DNA of 64,000 bases from Symsagittifera roscoffensis (taxonomy: Eukaryota > Xenacoelomorpha > Acoela > Convolutidae): NCBI RefSeq assembly GCF_963678635.1, contig NC_087063.1, positions 13,519,006 through 13,583,005 of the forward strand, in the 5' to 3' direction. The notes under the pieces are model-generated. The model was not told where the DNA came from, did not search any database, and worked only from the letters and a program-made list of their open reading frames with translations. The translations under genes were made by a program, and so were the position numbers. Shown here one piece after another: positions 8,636 through 18,759 of the stretch; the first letter of the stretch is position 1, and each line of letters begins with the position of its first letter.

Positions 8636-11208
8636 TAACCTCAAATCAAAATATAAACCCTTCCCCTCGTACAGGACCACAAGATTTATTAGTAACACAT
8701 TACGATTGCGAAGAAAATGAACAAAAAACACTACATAAATATGCAATCAATCAGGTATCACAATGTGAAACAGAACCACAAGCTATAGAAACCACAGATA
8801 TAATAGCAACACTCTATTCAAAAGCCCGAGCAACAACAGTTACAGGTTATAAATTCACAGCAACATTTTCCGAAAAGAAAGTACATTGTTCACAAGTCTC
8901 GAACGGAAACAAAAACCGACTTGACCATGAATCATTCTACCAAAGTAATATAGAACGTCTTTTACATCTCAATCCCGACGATTGTAAAAATGAATTACTT
9001 AGACTAAACATCACAAAAAATAAAAACTCCCAAAGAAAATTAGTTAATTTTCAAGTTTTTTCAGACTCTGTACATCAATCACAACTTGAAAGACACCAAG
9101 GACATATAAGACTAGACGAAAAATACCCGTATAACGGCGCACACGGACGATTAACCTATGACCTACATGATAAACACTGGATACCACACATTGGTATAAA
9201 TAACCCATCAAACTGCAAAGCAGACACAAAAAATAAAGGATACCAAGAAATAATGTTTTTCGATTGGAAAATACAACTCGAAAAAATACAACTCACACGA
9301 GATTTATCTGATAATACAATGATCTATCAAGGAATCCGACTACCTTGTAAAAATGATCAAGGATATTGCGACCCTACAACGAGAACACAAGCAACAATTG
9401 TTTGGTTCCCCGAAGACACATGTACAACATTTCAAGTAGCAAAAATACACGCTCGTATGATAAAATTTCACGAAAAATATTTCATACAATCAATTCCATA
9501 TGAACAAGTCCATCCATCACGCAAACTAAGTTCCGATTTTCGAAACATAGACAATATAGAAAATAAATTGACACGTTTTCAAATATATCAAGAAACAGAA
9601 CTTGCATGTAAATACAGGAATCCACTTCACAGAACACAATACTCTGAAATATTAGTTGAATATGAAAAAGGATTCGACATGACCACTGGTAAAGTAAAAA
9701 TCGACCCATACGCCACAGGTCATCCTCTAAACGAAGGAACATCCTATATACCAGTTAATTTTGAAAAAAGCAACGGACAACCTGGTGGACATCTAAAACC
9801 TTATGACACCAGAAGCACACGCTTACAAGAATTATCACTAATGAATACTACATATTTTGGTAATATCCACTATGATATTCATTTGGATATGAAACTAGAC
9901 TATACAATTAGCCGCATTTTTCAAGAAATGTCACTCTCTGAATTAGAAACACTACATCAACTATGCGAATTAGAACGAACACAAATACTACAATCACTTG
10001 CACTAGCAGTATTAAAAATACCCTACGCAGGATACTTATTATCAGGAAATAGATCAAATTTTTTAGACTACGAAGGAAACATCTTATGGTTTTATACTTG
10101 TACTAAAAAAGTATCACCACTATACGTTTTTGAAGATAAACGATGTTATAAAAGAATTCCTATCTTTTATAAGAATAAAGTACATTTCGTGGATACACTT
10201 TCACGAAGAACATATTTCTGGGATACCGCAGTCCCATGTGGATCAGAAAATAGCCACAATGTAGTACAACTAAACCCTGATGAAAACAAATATTATCTTC
10301 TCACTCCATATCCCACATTAATGCAATCACTCAAAAAATTTTCACCAGAAAGCATTCGCGCTATTGCTCGAAACCCAAATATAGACTTACAATCAATAGG
10401 AATCTATTCAAAATCAGATATTCAACATCACATTAGAACACAACAATTCCAAGAATTATTAACACAAATGGACACTATACAAAGACAATCAATAGACCAA
10501 AACTTACGCAAACTTGCAGAAACCGCAGGATTTGCCGATATCTACACGCAAGACTATAGCGGATATTTTAAAGACATAAAAGATTATATATATCTAAACG
10601 GCGAAAAATACCGTCCCCAAGATATATCACCAATTAACATTTTTAGCTTTGTTACACTCAAAAATGAGATCCTAGATTTTCTAGGATGGCCCTACTACAT
10701 CTTAGAAAAATTGACTATTTTATACGCAATGTTTAACTTTATTGGATTTCTTTTCTCACTCTTAAAAGGAATCTACAATACATGTGCTATACACACACAA
10801 GTAAACAGACAAGCAAGCGTAGCACGCATACTCTTTGCAGGATTTTTTGGAATTTTTTCCACATCTATAAACAAAATTCTTTTAGACGCACAAATAAAAG
10901 AATATAACACAAAAATAACAACACGACAAAATACATACGACGAAGAACATAACAATGTCGACACACAGCCAACGGCACCACAATTACCACCCCTACCAAA
11001 TAACCATCCACTATCCCTAGCCCCGCGAAATTTTAGAAATTTAGCAATCACACATAATCCAAATTTTCGACTCACCACATCACAAAGTCCCGTCCAACAT
11101 ATAATGACACATCCATCACAAGATGATAATACTTATGAACAAATTATTGAACAGCCCCATACCACCGCTTTTCAATCTCAAAATAATAATTTTTTTAGCC
11201 CACGATGA
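8581..11208 (+). CDS. Envelope-like glycoprotein frame of RE-plus, start codon and signal peptide missing
   Basis: Open from the stop at 8578-8580 to TGA at 11206-11208, about 875 codons. The first Met is only at 9253, well inside the conserved domain. The ectodomain has many conserved Cys (for example near 8711, 8761, 8887, 9346, 9366, 9421). Hydrophobic stretches at about 10711-10770 and 10831-10860 fit a membrane anchor, followed by a P/T/N/Q-rich tail. Copy M1 has the same protein with a Met and a hydrophobic signal-like N-terminus; RE-plus is about 64 bp shorter exactly there, so this copy has lost its leader. The layout resembles glycoproteins that retroelements captured from negative-strand RNA viruses of invertebrates (the Jingchuvirales type). 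That assignment is inference and needs a profile search. Confidence 0.65.
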   Translation, partial: VRQIYQKDNWLHHQTLFLITSNQNINPSPRTGPQDLLVTHYDCEENEQKTLHKYAINQVSQCETEPQAIETTDIIATLYSKARATTVTGYKFTATFSEKKVHCSQVSNGNKNRLDHESFYQSNIERLLHLNPDDCKNELLRLNITKNKNSQRKLVNFQVFSDSVHQSQLERHQGHIRLDEKYPYNGAHGRLTYDLHDKHWIPHIGINNPSNCKADTKNKGYQEIMFFDWKIQLEKIQLTRDLSDNTMIYQGIRLPCKNDQGYCDPTTRTQATIVWFPEDTCTTFQVAKIHARMIKFHEKYFIQSIPYEQVHPSRKLSSDFRNIDNIENKLTRFQIYQETELACKYRNPLHRTQYSEILVEYEKGFDMTTGKVKIDPYATGHPLNEGTSYIPVNFEKSNGQPGGHLKPYDTRSTRLQELSLMNTTYFGNIHYDIHLDMKLDYTISRIFQEMSLSELETLHQLCELERTQILQSLALAVLKIPYAGYLLSGNRSNFLDYEGNILWFYTCTKKVSPLYVFEDKRCYKRIPIFYKNKVHFVDTLSRRTYFWDTAVPCGSENSHNVVQLNPDENKYYLLTPYPTLMQSLKKFSPESIRAIARNPNIDLQSIGIYSKSDIQHHIRTQQFQELLTQMDTIQRQSIDQNLRKLAETAGFADIYTQDYSGYFKDIKDYIYLNGEKYRPQDISPINIFSFVTLKNEILDFLGWPYYILEKLTILYAMFNFIGFLFSLLKGIYNTCAIHTQVNRQASVARILFAGFFGIFSTSINKILLDAQIKEYNTKITTRQNTYDEEHNNVDTQPTAPQLPPLPNNHPLSLAPRNFRNLAITHNPNFRLTTSQSPVQHIMTHPSQDDNTYEQIIEQPHTTAFQSQNNNFFSPR

Positions 11209-12998
11209 GCCGCCAACTTGGATCACTCCATCGATCAAATTCCCATCCAACCAACCTTACCTCTTCAATCCCAATAATACCACTTTTTGCTTTTCCGCCA
11301 CCCGATTTTCCATCTAGCAATGTAACATCAGGCATGAATTCCGACACTAACTCACAAATTTCAGTTTTATACTCCATTTCACAGCTAAATAACCCGAATA
11401 TTGAAACCCCCGACGAATTTGCCGACTCAGAACCATCTCCATCCAATAATTTTCATAACCCTTCTCATTTTTCTCAACCTCCTTTTCAACCCATATTATC
11501 AAATAACCCTGACCCAATCACTCCTACACCCTCTTATGCTTCCCAAGTTACCCCAACCTACTCCTCATACCATTCTGACCAATCATCTCCAGACACCCCC
11601 CGAATCTCCCCAGAGCTAGACAATTTTATTACCCTCCAACAACAACCCTACCACCTTAACACCCCGACCATAAACCAAATCTCCTCCACTACAAATTCAT
11701 CCAATCCCCCTACACCCTCTTCAAATTATACCGAATCATTAGCACCATCATCCACATCAACTGAATCCTCACTCAACACTAATAGAGCTTATCGCACTTT
11801 TAAAAGAAAGTTCCCCAACCATCCTTTCCCAGCAAAACCAGGAACAGCCCGAGAATACATCAACCACCCCCAACATACTAACACTAGAGAATTTTTAGCC
11901 ATCACTTTACCCTCATTTCCACAATACACCTTAAACACCCCTCATGACGCTAACGAAACACGCAACTTTGTAGACGAATACGTTTTAATGCCCACTCTCT
12001 CTTGGACCTCATACTATCATTTCACTAACCCTCTTTGCTTACCTTTAACTAACACATCCATTGATATAGACCGAAACAAAGACATGCTATATCGACTAAC
12101 TACACCACTCACCGCTAGACAATTTACTTACGTTGGATATAAAAAATCACTAAAAATACACACTGCACCTAGAGCTAACGAATACACACTAGAATACTAT
12201 GATCACAACATCATCAGAGCTAACCAAGATCAATTCTTAGACGACGATCGCTTCGCTAACCCACAAATCACCGAGAAATTTTTCATCAAGACACCATATG
12301 TATTTACACTAAACATCTTCGACCGAAAGTTTGATCACATTATTTCAGAAGCACTAACAAGCACACAAGCGTACGAAAGTTTTAAAGAACGCTTCCAAAT
12401 CTTTTCACTAACCTTTCATTTCCTTGCACCACACGAAAGAGATTTACACTGCTCACACGATATTATGTTGCGAACTAAACAAACACATACATACAGTTAC
12501 TATCGTTTCATCCAAAATCACTTTGACCTCCACACACCCTCTAGACAACCACACCATCGCTTTCAATTCATCAATTCAAAATACACTTCACCGTATTTCC
12601 TAAATTTCACATATTGTATTAAAAATACTAACCTTCATGGTATTCTTCGTAATTATGACCCCATAACCCAAATGTATATTTTCTGCCCCATCACCAAGAC
12701 CTTCAACGCAGAAGAATCCCGACCCTTCCTTATCCCGCACGAGTTTGTACAGCCTATAGAAATCCCCATTTTAGAATTCATCCACAACACTAAATTTAAC
12801 CACAAGTTATATAACTTAATCCAAAACACACCTTATGAGTTTGCAGTAGGCACTGAAGAACTAACCACTATTAAGGCACTTCAATTGCTTTGGCCACTAC
12901 TTCAAACTAAAAATATCATCCGCATCTTAGCTAAACTACTAACAACTTCAGAACTAATTCACGATATCTTCCCCCACGGTTTTTTCCCCGACGACTAA
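11205..12998 (+). CDS. ORF Y: 597-aa accessory protein of RE-plus
   Basis: Begins with ATG in an ATGA overlap with the env stop, so translation may be coupled to env. Residues 1 to about 200 are very rich in S, P, T and N, with low-complexity blocks. Residues about 200-597 look folded, with many aromatic residues and His and few Cys. The folded part is conserved in M1 (56336-58000, - strand) at high identity. In M1 the env tail and ORF Y lie in one frame, because two single-base indels swap the frame over about 120 bp. I recognise no family: it is not gag, protease, dUTPase or a known accessory protein that I can name. The stop is followed at once by a strong splice donor. Confidence 0.7.
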   Translation: MSRQLGSLHRSNSHPTNLTSSIPIIPLFAFPPPDFPSSNVTSGMNSDTNSQISVLYSISQLNNPNIETPDEFADSEPSPSNNFHNPSHFSQPPFQPILSNNPDPITPTPSYASQVTPTYSSYHSDQSSPDTPRISPELDNFITLQQQPYHLNTPTINQISSTTNSSNPPTPSSNYTESLAPSSTSTESSLNTNRAYRTFKRKFPNHPFPAKPGTAREYINHPQHTNTREFLAITLPSFPQYTLNTPHDANETRNFVDEYVLMPTLSWTSYYHFTNPLCLPLTNTSIDIDRNKDMLYRLTTPLTARQFTYVGYKKSLKIHTAPRANEYTLEYYDHNIIRANQDQFLDDDRFANPQITEKFFIKTPYVFTLNIFDRKFDHIISEALTSTQAYESFKERFQIFSLTFHFLAPHERDLHCSHDIMLRTKQTHTYSYYRFIQNHFDLHTPSRQPHHRFQFINSKYTSPYFLNFTYCIKNTNLHGILRNYDPITQMYIFCPITKTFNAEESRPFLIPHEFVQPIEIPILEFIHNTKFNHKLYNLIQNTPYEFAVGTEELTTIKALQLLWPLLQTKNIIRILAKLLTTSELIHDIFPHGFFPDD

Positions 12999-13001
12999 CA
13001 G

Positions 13002-13088
13002 GTAAGTATGAACTAAATGAATATTACTAACTAATTAAAATATTGAAAAACTCACCATTCCTTATTCATGTTTTCTTTAGATTTTTAG
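13002..13088 (+). promoter_or_regulatory. Candidate short intron right after the ORF Y stop
   Basis: CAG then GTAAGTATG begins three bases after the ORF Y stop, a near-perfect U2 donor. TACTAAC at 13025-13031 is a consensus branch point, and TTTTTAG ending at 13088 is a usable acceptor (another AG is at 13080). The donor is identical in M1 (rc 56323-56336), as is the acceptor core. The intron would be about 87 nt. It shows the element uses the host spliceosome or preserves a donor for subgenomic RNA. Confidence 0.5.
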
Positions 13089-13118
13089 CCTTCATCTTCA
13101 ATCATCTGAAAAATTCAC

Positions 13119-13135
13119 AAAAGAAAAATAAAAAA
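13119..13135 (+). other. Candidate polypurine tract of RE-plus
   Basis: A tract AAAAGAAAAATAAAAAA lies just before the region that behaves as the 3' LTR. The same bases are kept in M1 (rc of about 56199-56215) although flanking bases differ, as expected for the plus-strand primer site. Confidence 0.55.
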
Positions 13136-13136
13136 T

Positions 13137-15021
13137 AGCAAACTTCTTCAAAACTATTTAAAACCCTATTTAACTTTTGCACCAACAATTAAATGAATAT
13201 AATACCAATGCAGTAAATTAATTTATAAAATTTTCCCCTAAAAGCAGTAAATCTACATATGATGAAAATTTGTATCTTAAAATTCCCCCATTACTAGCAG
13301 TAAATTTCCAAATTCTATGCAGTAAATTAATAAAATGCAATTGCAGTACTAACCTTTTGATATTTTCATTCATTCGCACAGAAATTCTATCCACACTCGC
13401 ACAGCTCGCCCACGAAGAATTGTTTAAAATAATGAATTTCAGTTTCAAGTTTTCACACTCAACAACTCTAACAAATAATAACAAGTTTCAAACTTTCCTT
13501 TAACCCGGTTGGAAAGGAATCATATACTAAACAAAACTAACCAACGCAGCTTACTAAATACCACAAATCATAAAATAACAGCATGACTAAGAAAAGGAAA
13601 CCAACGGTACCCAAACCGGATTAACCCAGTTTAAAACTGGATAATTTATTCTTTTGAAGACTATTACAAAGTCTTAGAAAGAAATAATAAAACACAAAAA
13701 AGTCAAAAGACAAACCCATACCACAAACAATTTGCTTTTTGGAAAAAGTACATAACCAACAAAACATAAGTAAAACCACAACAAACCCAACATAAAATGT
13801 TGTCACATAACAGGACCCGTCATAAAAACCGCATGAAATCATACTCCCACACCTGGCCTAACCCACCAGGAAAGGACGTCATGAGCATGCTCTATAGCCG
13901 GCCTAACCCACCGTGCTACATCCACGCTTTGTGACCACACCTTTATTTTTAATAAGAGCTACTCAAGGGTGAGTAACTCTTCAAAATAACCGAACTAAAA
14001 CAAAAAGCTTTTGTGAAAACAACTAACTAAAATCATAATTAAAAAATATTAAATTAATAAAAGTTTTATAAAATGTAAAATCACATGATGCAATATATAG
14101 ATCAGAATACAACACCAAGGACGAACATCAAAAGACAAGACGACCTCACTACACTCGAGAGAGAATGACCAACTATAATCGATATGCCGCTCACAATCAC
14201 AACTCAAAGGATTTAGAGTACGACTTGACCTCGCAGAAAAGGACTTCATTGAACTAGACCAATGACCACCTCGATGTTCAAGTATACGTACAGATCCGAG
14301 TAACCAGGCATCCCCTCCACGCACAATCTCCACGCCATTCCCGAGCTAGATCAAACACAAAAGAAGTTCTCTCCGAAGAACAGAAAAACCTGACATAGCC
14401 AACCATTCTGAAACCAGAATTGATGCTGTTGCAGAGACTCAGTCGTTGTCACAAGAAGAACACAACGTCTTGTGTCCTCAATTCCAGATCCCTGGAACTT
14501 CCTTAACAAAAAGGAAACAAAAGAAAAATGATGTTCGCCAAATACCAACGTCCATCATCCATCCTTGAACTACAAAAGAACTGTTCTAAAAAACTCTGTA
14601 AAACCCGGATGGGTGGAACCTGATCTAAACTATATTTTATGATTGGATAAATTAAATGTTTTACCAATGTAAAGTATTTAATATTAACCAATCATGATCC
14701 ATCTAACTAACAACCCACTTATTTGTAAGTGCTGAAGTTACTTGTAATTTCAGCACCAGAGAGATTTGAATTTAACTTAGAAATTAGTTGGACTCTCCCG
14801 AGCACTTCAGCAGCCGCAATAAACCAGTATACCCTAGATCTATTGAGCCTAGCAGAGACTAGTTAAACAACCTGAGACTAGATAGTATAAGAGTAAGATT
14901 AGGATCGGTATTAGACTAAGAAGTTGCACGAATCTATCCGGCCGAAAATAAGATAGCGTGACGAGCAGACGGTGTACCCTATCCGAAATTACTCTATGAG
15001 TTACACTCCAGTCCTAACTCA
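13137..15021 (+). repeat. 3' LTR of RE-plus, left edge approximate
   Basis: The right end (CTAACTCA) is fixed by comparison with five related LTR ends on the - strand and by the adjacent primer binding site there. The left end is set by the purine tract and is uncertain by some tens of bases. The first 250 bp carry five copies of a GCAGTAAAT-like motif. A long hairpin of two 13-base arms (GTGCTGAAGTTAC and its near-complement) lies at 14729-14756. AATAAA at 14818-14823 could be the polyadenylation signal. At about 1.9 kb the LTR is long. It is clearly diverged from the LTRs at 49.7-56.2 kb. Confidence 0.8.
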
Positions 15022-15503
15022 CAGTGCTGATTTAAATTAGCTGGATAAAACGAATGAAACGTAAAATTTAAACTGGGTATTTTTCATCATTGGTTAGTTT
15101 TGGACAAACATGAAGAAGACAAATCTTGCTTAAAATTTTAACAGAAAACATCTGATGCAATTTGTTTTGCAAAATTCGGGCACAAATGTTCCCCAAAAAT
15201 GAATATAACATCTTTAAATTTTGTAGGACAACGTAAGAGCCTCATTTTGATTTAACTATGTCAGTGATCGGCAAAGTAGTTTTGGAGTAACTTTTGATTG
15301 ACAAAAAAAAGCCGAAAAAGATCTATTTTTGAGTAAAATTTTGAGCCTGATTTTGCAAAACAAAATGCATAAGAATCATTTTGCTGAAATTCTAAGCAAG
15401 TTTTGTCTTCATCGTTTTTACCTAAAATCAACCCAATTTGAGAAAAACGCGTTTTTAATTTCTAGTTCAGTGCGTTTTGTCCGGATAATTTAAATCAGCA
15501 CTG
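15022..15503. mobile_element. 482-bp inverted-repeat element (MITE) abutting the LTR
   Basis: Starts CAGTGCTGATTTAAATTA and ends with the complement (TAATTTAAATCAGCACTG, with one change), with weaker pairing continuing through a GGATAAAACG-like block on both arms. There is no coding capacity. The CAGTG ends fit a Tc1/mariner-like or similar nonautonomous DNA transposon, but no clear target duplication is visible because the LTR replaces the left flank. Confidence 0.75.
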
Positions 15504-15586
15504 CATTATCAAAAAAAGTTAACTCAAACGATGATAGTGACACGGGGAGTTAGCAAAAGAATGTAGATGAGTCCAATTAAACTTAC

Positions 15587-15782
15587 CGTCCTTGTTTTTG
15601 TCAACTTGGAATTCATAAGTTTGAAGGGTAGCCGGATAATTTTGATAAGTAAATGAGCAAAGGTCCTTTCTTTGGTAGAACGGGTAATGTGGAAAGTCAA
15701 CGGATCTTCTGACGGCGAACCATTTTCCGACCAACAATTCCTCGGCGATATTTATTGGTTGCAGACTGAAGCTTACTCTTTT
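15587..15782 (-). CDS. Lipocalin-like exon D (first mature exon), rest of gene not visible
   Basis: Reads on the - strand with a leading acceptor AG (15783-15784) and a donor GTAAGT at 15586-15581. The peptide carries the lipocalin hallmark G-x-W-F-x-x-x-R (GKWFAVRRS), preceded by a conserved ELL, and aligns closely with exon C at 44.1-44.4 kb and exon A at 29.9-30.1 kb. Downstream exons 2 and 3, expected at lower coordinates, are absent: an inverted-repeat element and RE-plus occupy that side. No signal peptide is attached, so an earlier exon is needed or the gene is dead. Lipocalins are small secreted proteins that carry hydrophobic ligands. Confidence 0.55.
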
Positions 15783-16226
15783 CTAGTCTTATTGAAACTT
15801 TTACCAATTTTGAAAAAATGTTCCTGTTTTGTCTATCAACACGCGAGGGGTTTTATTGATAGTTGGATCCGTCATCGAGCCTCAGTTTTTGATTCGATTG
15901 TTTTCAGAGTCAAATTATTTGACGTTGACTCTACTTTTCATTCGAAAACGACGTATTAATCTATCCTTACGAACAGACAGCCAGTTGCTGTCCAAGCAGC
16001 AGAGGTTAATCGAAGAGAGTGATCGCTGTATATTTATTCAACATTTAGAAAAAAAAGTATCAATTTCTTCCATTTTCTCCCCATTTTTTTTGCAAAACTC
16101 CCCTTTTTTCAGTTGAAAGCGGTTGAGTTAGATAAAAAATTACAAGACTGATATGTTTAATTGCTAATTTACTGAAACAGTTATATAATTAGATAATTCA
16201 GTTGTCAGTCTTTAATGCAAGATCGG
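15783..16226. other. Intergenic, nothing recognised
   Basis: AT-rich sequence between lipocalin exon D and the 5' LTR of the next element. Overlapping short frames here show no conserved motif. Confidence 0.4.
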
Positions 16227-16947
16227 TGACCTAACACTTTTTTGTCAAACTCAAAATTCGACTGAAAGTTTTACCTTGAAAAATACATGTAATAATTTAG
16301 GGCTAACGGTGAGCACAAACTATTAAAAGATTGTCAATACGATAATAAGAAAGGCAAACAAATGACCAAGTCCAAAATAGTTCGAATCTTGAAACATTTA
16401 GTTCCTTTTATGGCAGCAAAGCTAAGTGAAGTAAGATCGGCAACCCCCCCCCCCAAAAAAAAACTATGGGACTTAACTTTACGAAATTCGTACGATAGTA
16501 ATGATTGACCCGGGCATGCAAAACGCCGGATCCCTCGGACCCCCTGCCCCATTGGATAACGGTAACGAATGGGACCGAAGTGTAATATGTGATAGTCGTA
16601 AATGAGGGAGGCTTATGTTTGTAACCTCAAACCCCCTGGCCCCCAATTTCCGGTGTTATTCAATAAGCAAAGAGTCCCACCCCGATTTCCGGAATTCTTT
16701 TATCGCGTCCCACTGAAAACGGGAAGCCAAAATTTTAGGATATGATAGGTAGTGACAAAGAAAACAATTAATTATAATTTGAGCCACATCCGACGATCGG
16801 ACCGGAAACTTTTAGCAAGGGTAAAAACACCTTTAAGACCGGAAACAAACAGTTTGCGCAAAAAAATGAGCGAGGGCATATTGATTTTGCTGCAATTTAT
16901 AGACAAAACTACGATTACTACAAAAATACTACTTGGAGTTAAACTCC
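16227..16947 (+). repeat. 5' LTR of G2
   Basis: Pairs with 20773-21552. It contains a C11A9 homopolymer junction at 16444-16463 that the partner lacks. Both ends are approximate. Confidence 0.65.
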
Positions 16948-17929
16948 TCTAGTGTTTTTTTCGGCGTTAAATAGCCTTTTTCCGGGTAGAAGCGATAAAG
17001 GACCATGGAAATGGGACAAACTGGGAAGTGTGAATGTGACATTGATGAAACTTGGTAGGTAGGACCCCTTTGAGAGTTTGAACACATATATGAGAGATTG
17101 ACCCCAGGTGACCACCGGGGTGACCTTTGAATGATTTTTGCGAGGTTAGGATTAAAACTGCATAGAATTCCCGATATTAACACCGGAAAGTGGCGCACTT
17201 GTCGACGTGAACCCTTTAAAATAAGAATCGGCCACTTGACTTATAGTTATGAGTGAACTTATCTATTGGGAACTGAGACAGAAGCTGAAAACGAATGACT
17301 TCTACATTGTAATTTTGACTGGACTTGGCAATTATGAGTCCAACTTTGCTCGGTGAATGAACTATAGAAAAATTTCAAAAGACCAAAAAAAGTAGTTCCA
17401 GAGGATATTGGCAGTAATAGGAGCATGGCCTTGGAAGTAGAGAGAAATAAAAGTTTATTTGAGCTAGTTGGAAACTAAGTTGCAAGTGAGCCATTGTGCA
17501 GTTAGTTCGCGGACCCTTTCCTTCTGAGTGCACTGTTAGGTTGTATTCTGGTCACTCAGAGCCTTCTGTGTTTGGACTTGTTTTAATTGGACTTATACCA
17601 CAAGCGTTTGAAAGTTTTGGTTGGGCGAGCAGGCGGTAGCACAAGCTCAGTATCTTGAACTGGTGAGCAACAATGACAGTGCGAGACGCGGGAGGTGGCC
17701 AAACTGTATCCGAAAAAAAGAATGGTGTACCCAAACTCATGTCTGGATCAATCAGAAGCTATGGGGAAATGGGTAGCGTTAGACGAGCTGGAGCAAATCT
17801 TAGAAGATTATAGACGAATACTGACCAGAGGCGTAAATTGAGATGAAGAATTTGCGGCACAATCACAGAGTGACACAATGCAAAGCCTGACCACCTTGGT
17901 GGGTGCTTCGTTAACAACGAGTGTGCCGG

Positions 17930-18260
17930 TGTCAGTCAGTTGATAGACGGTAAACTTTACAGGGCAGCTTCGGTTGCTCGCGTGGTAGGCACATGCGTAG
18001 AGAGATTTTTAGTTACTGGAGTCACGACTAACCTTATCCGCAGCAAGGTCGCTCGGAATCTTAAAAAAATGACCGAGATACATCCTTACGAGGGCCATTT
18101 ACAGACAACAGATGGACGAGGAATGAAGAATGACAGATGTATCACATCTAACCTATAAATTGGAGCGGTTGACGTTGATATTAAATCACTAGTGGTTCCC
18201 GGGCTGAATAACCAGTTGCTGCTGGTTCTGAAATTGATGAAAGTTTACAAATGTTCTCTG
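17930..18260 (+). pseudogene. Retropepsin-like remnant of G2
   Basis: Frames in this stretch read a T-x-DGRG block, then SLVVPGLNNQLLLVLKLM, typical of the second half of a retroviral-type aspartic protease. Stops interrupt the frame near 18160. The active-site DSG is not clear. It is followed by low-complexity sequence and then integrase, so RT appears to be gone. Confidence 0.45.
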
Positions 18261-18759
18261 AGTTTTGGATATGTCAGAGTGTGGAACGGAGCAGCGGAAG
18301 AGTCTGCGGTTCTGTTGCAGTATCTGATTCCCAAACTGTTTTTGAGACAGCCGTCAGATCCAGGAGGGCAGACAGAGCCGACCAGTATCACGGGTTCACA
18401 GCTATGTGAGAAGCAGATTCAGGAAAGTTCAAGGACTCTCGGCCCGACCGACAAGGTACCCGAAAATTGGCCGGAAATTCTCGAGAACCAATAGTTCAAG
18501 ATGTTCGTTCAAGAGGAAGACGAGAAGGTTCAAACTGACTGGGTAATGGACAACGAAGACGATACCCCAAAGTAGTGGTGTACCCCAAAGTAGTTTCGCT
18601 AGAGGAAGCTTTTAGAAGAACAGGACGGCGCTGACGGAGAACGTAGCCGCCTGCAGCGAGGTCGAGGACGACGCAGGTGAAGTTTTCGGCTGGCAACGAA
18701 CATCCGCTGATATTGCCTCATTGCTGAAACAAGACGAAGTTGTCGCCCAAGTGCTCTAC

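Larger units (their letters stand above)
1..15021 (+). mobile_element. Large Ty3/Gypsy-type LTR retroelement with envelope-like and extra ORFs (RE-plus), 5' LTR outside window
   Basis: The domain order protease, RT, RNase H, integrase in one frame is that of Ty3/Gypsy elements. After pol come about 6.5 kb of accessory sequence: two small membrane ORFs, ORF X, an envelope-like frame and ORF Y. A purine tract (about 13119-13135) and a long 3' LTR that finishes in CTAACTCA at 15021 follow. The same LTR end, followed by TT and a primer binding site TGGTGCGACCA, is seen in related copies on the other strand (for example rc 61756-61768), which fixes the terminus. The element is more than 15 kb without its 5' LTR and leader, far longer than typical Gypsy elements. 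Gag-pol is open, so this copy is fairly young, but env lacks a start codon here. Confidence 0.93.
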
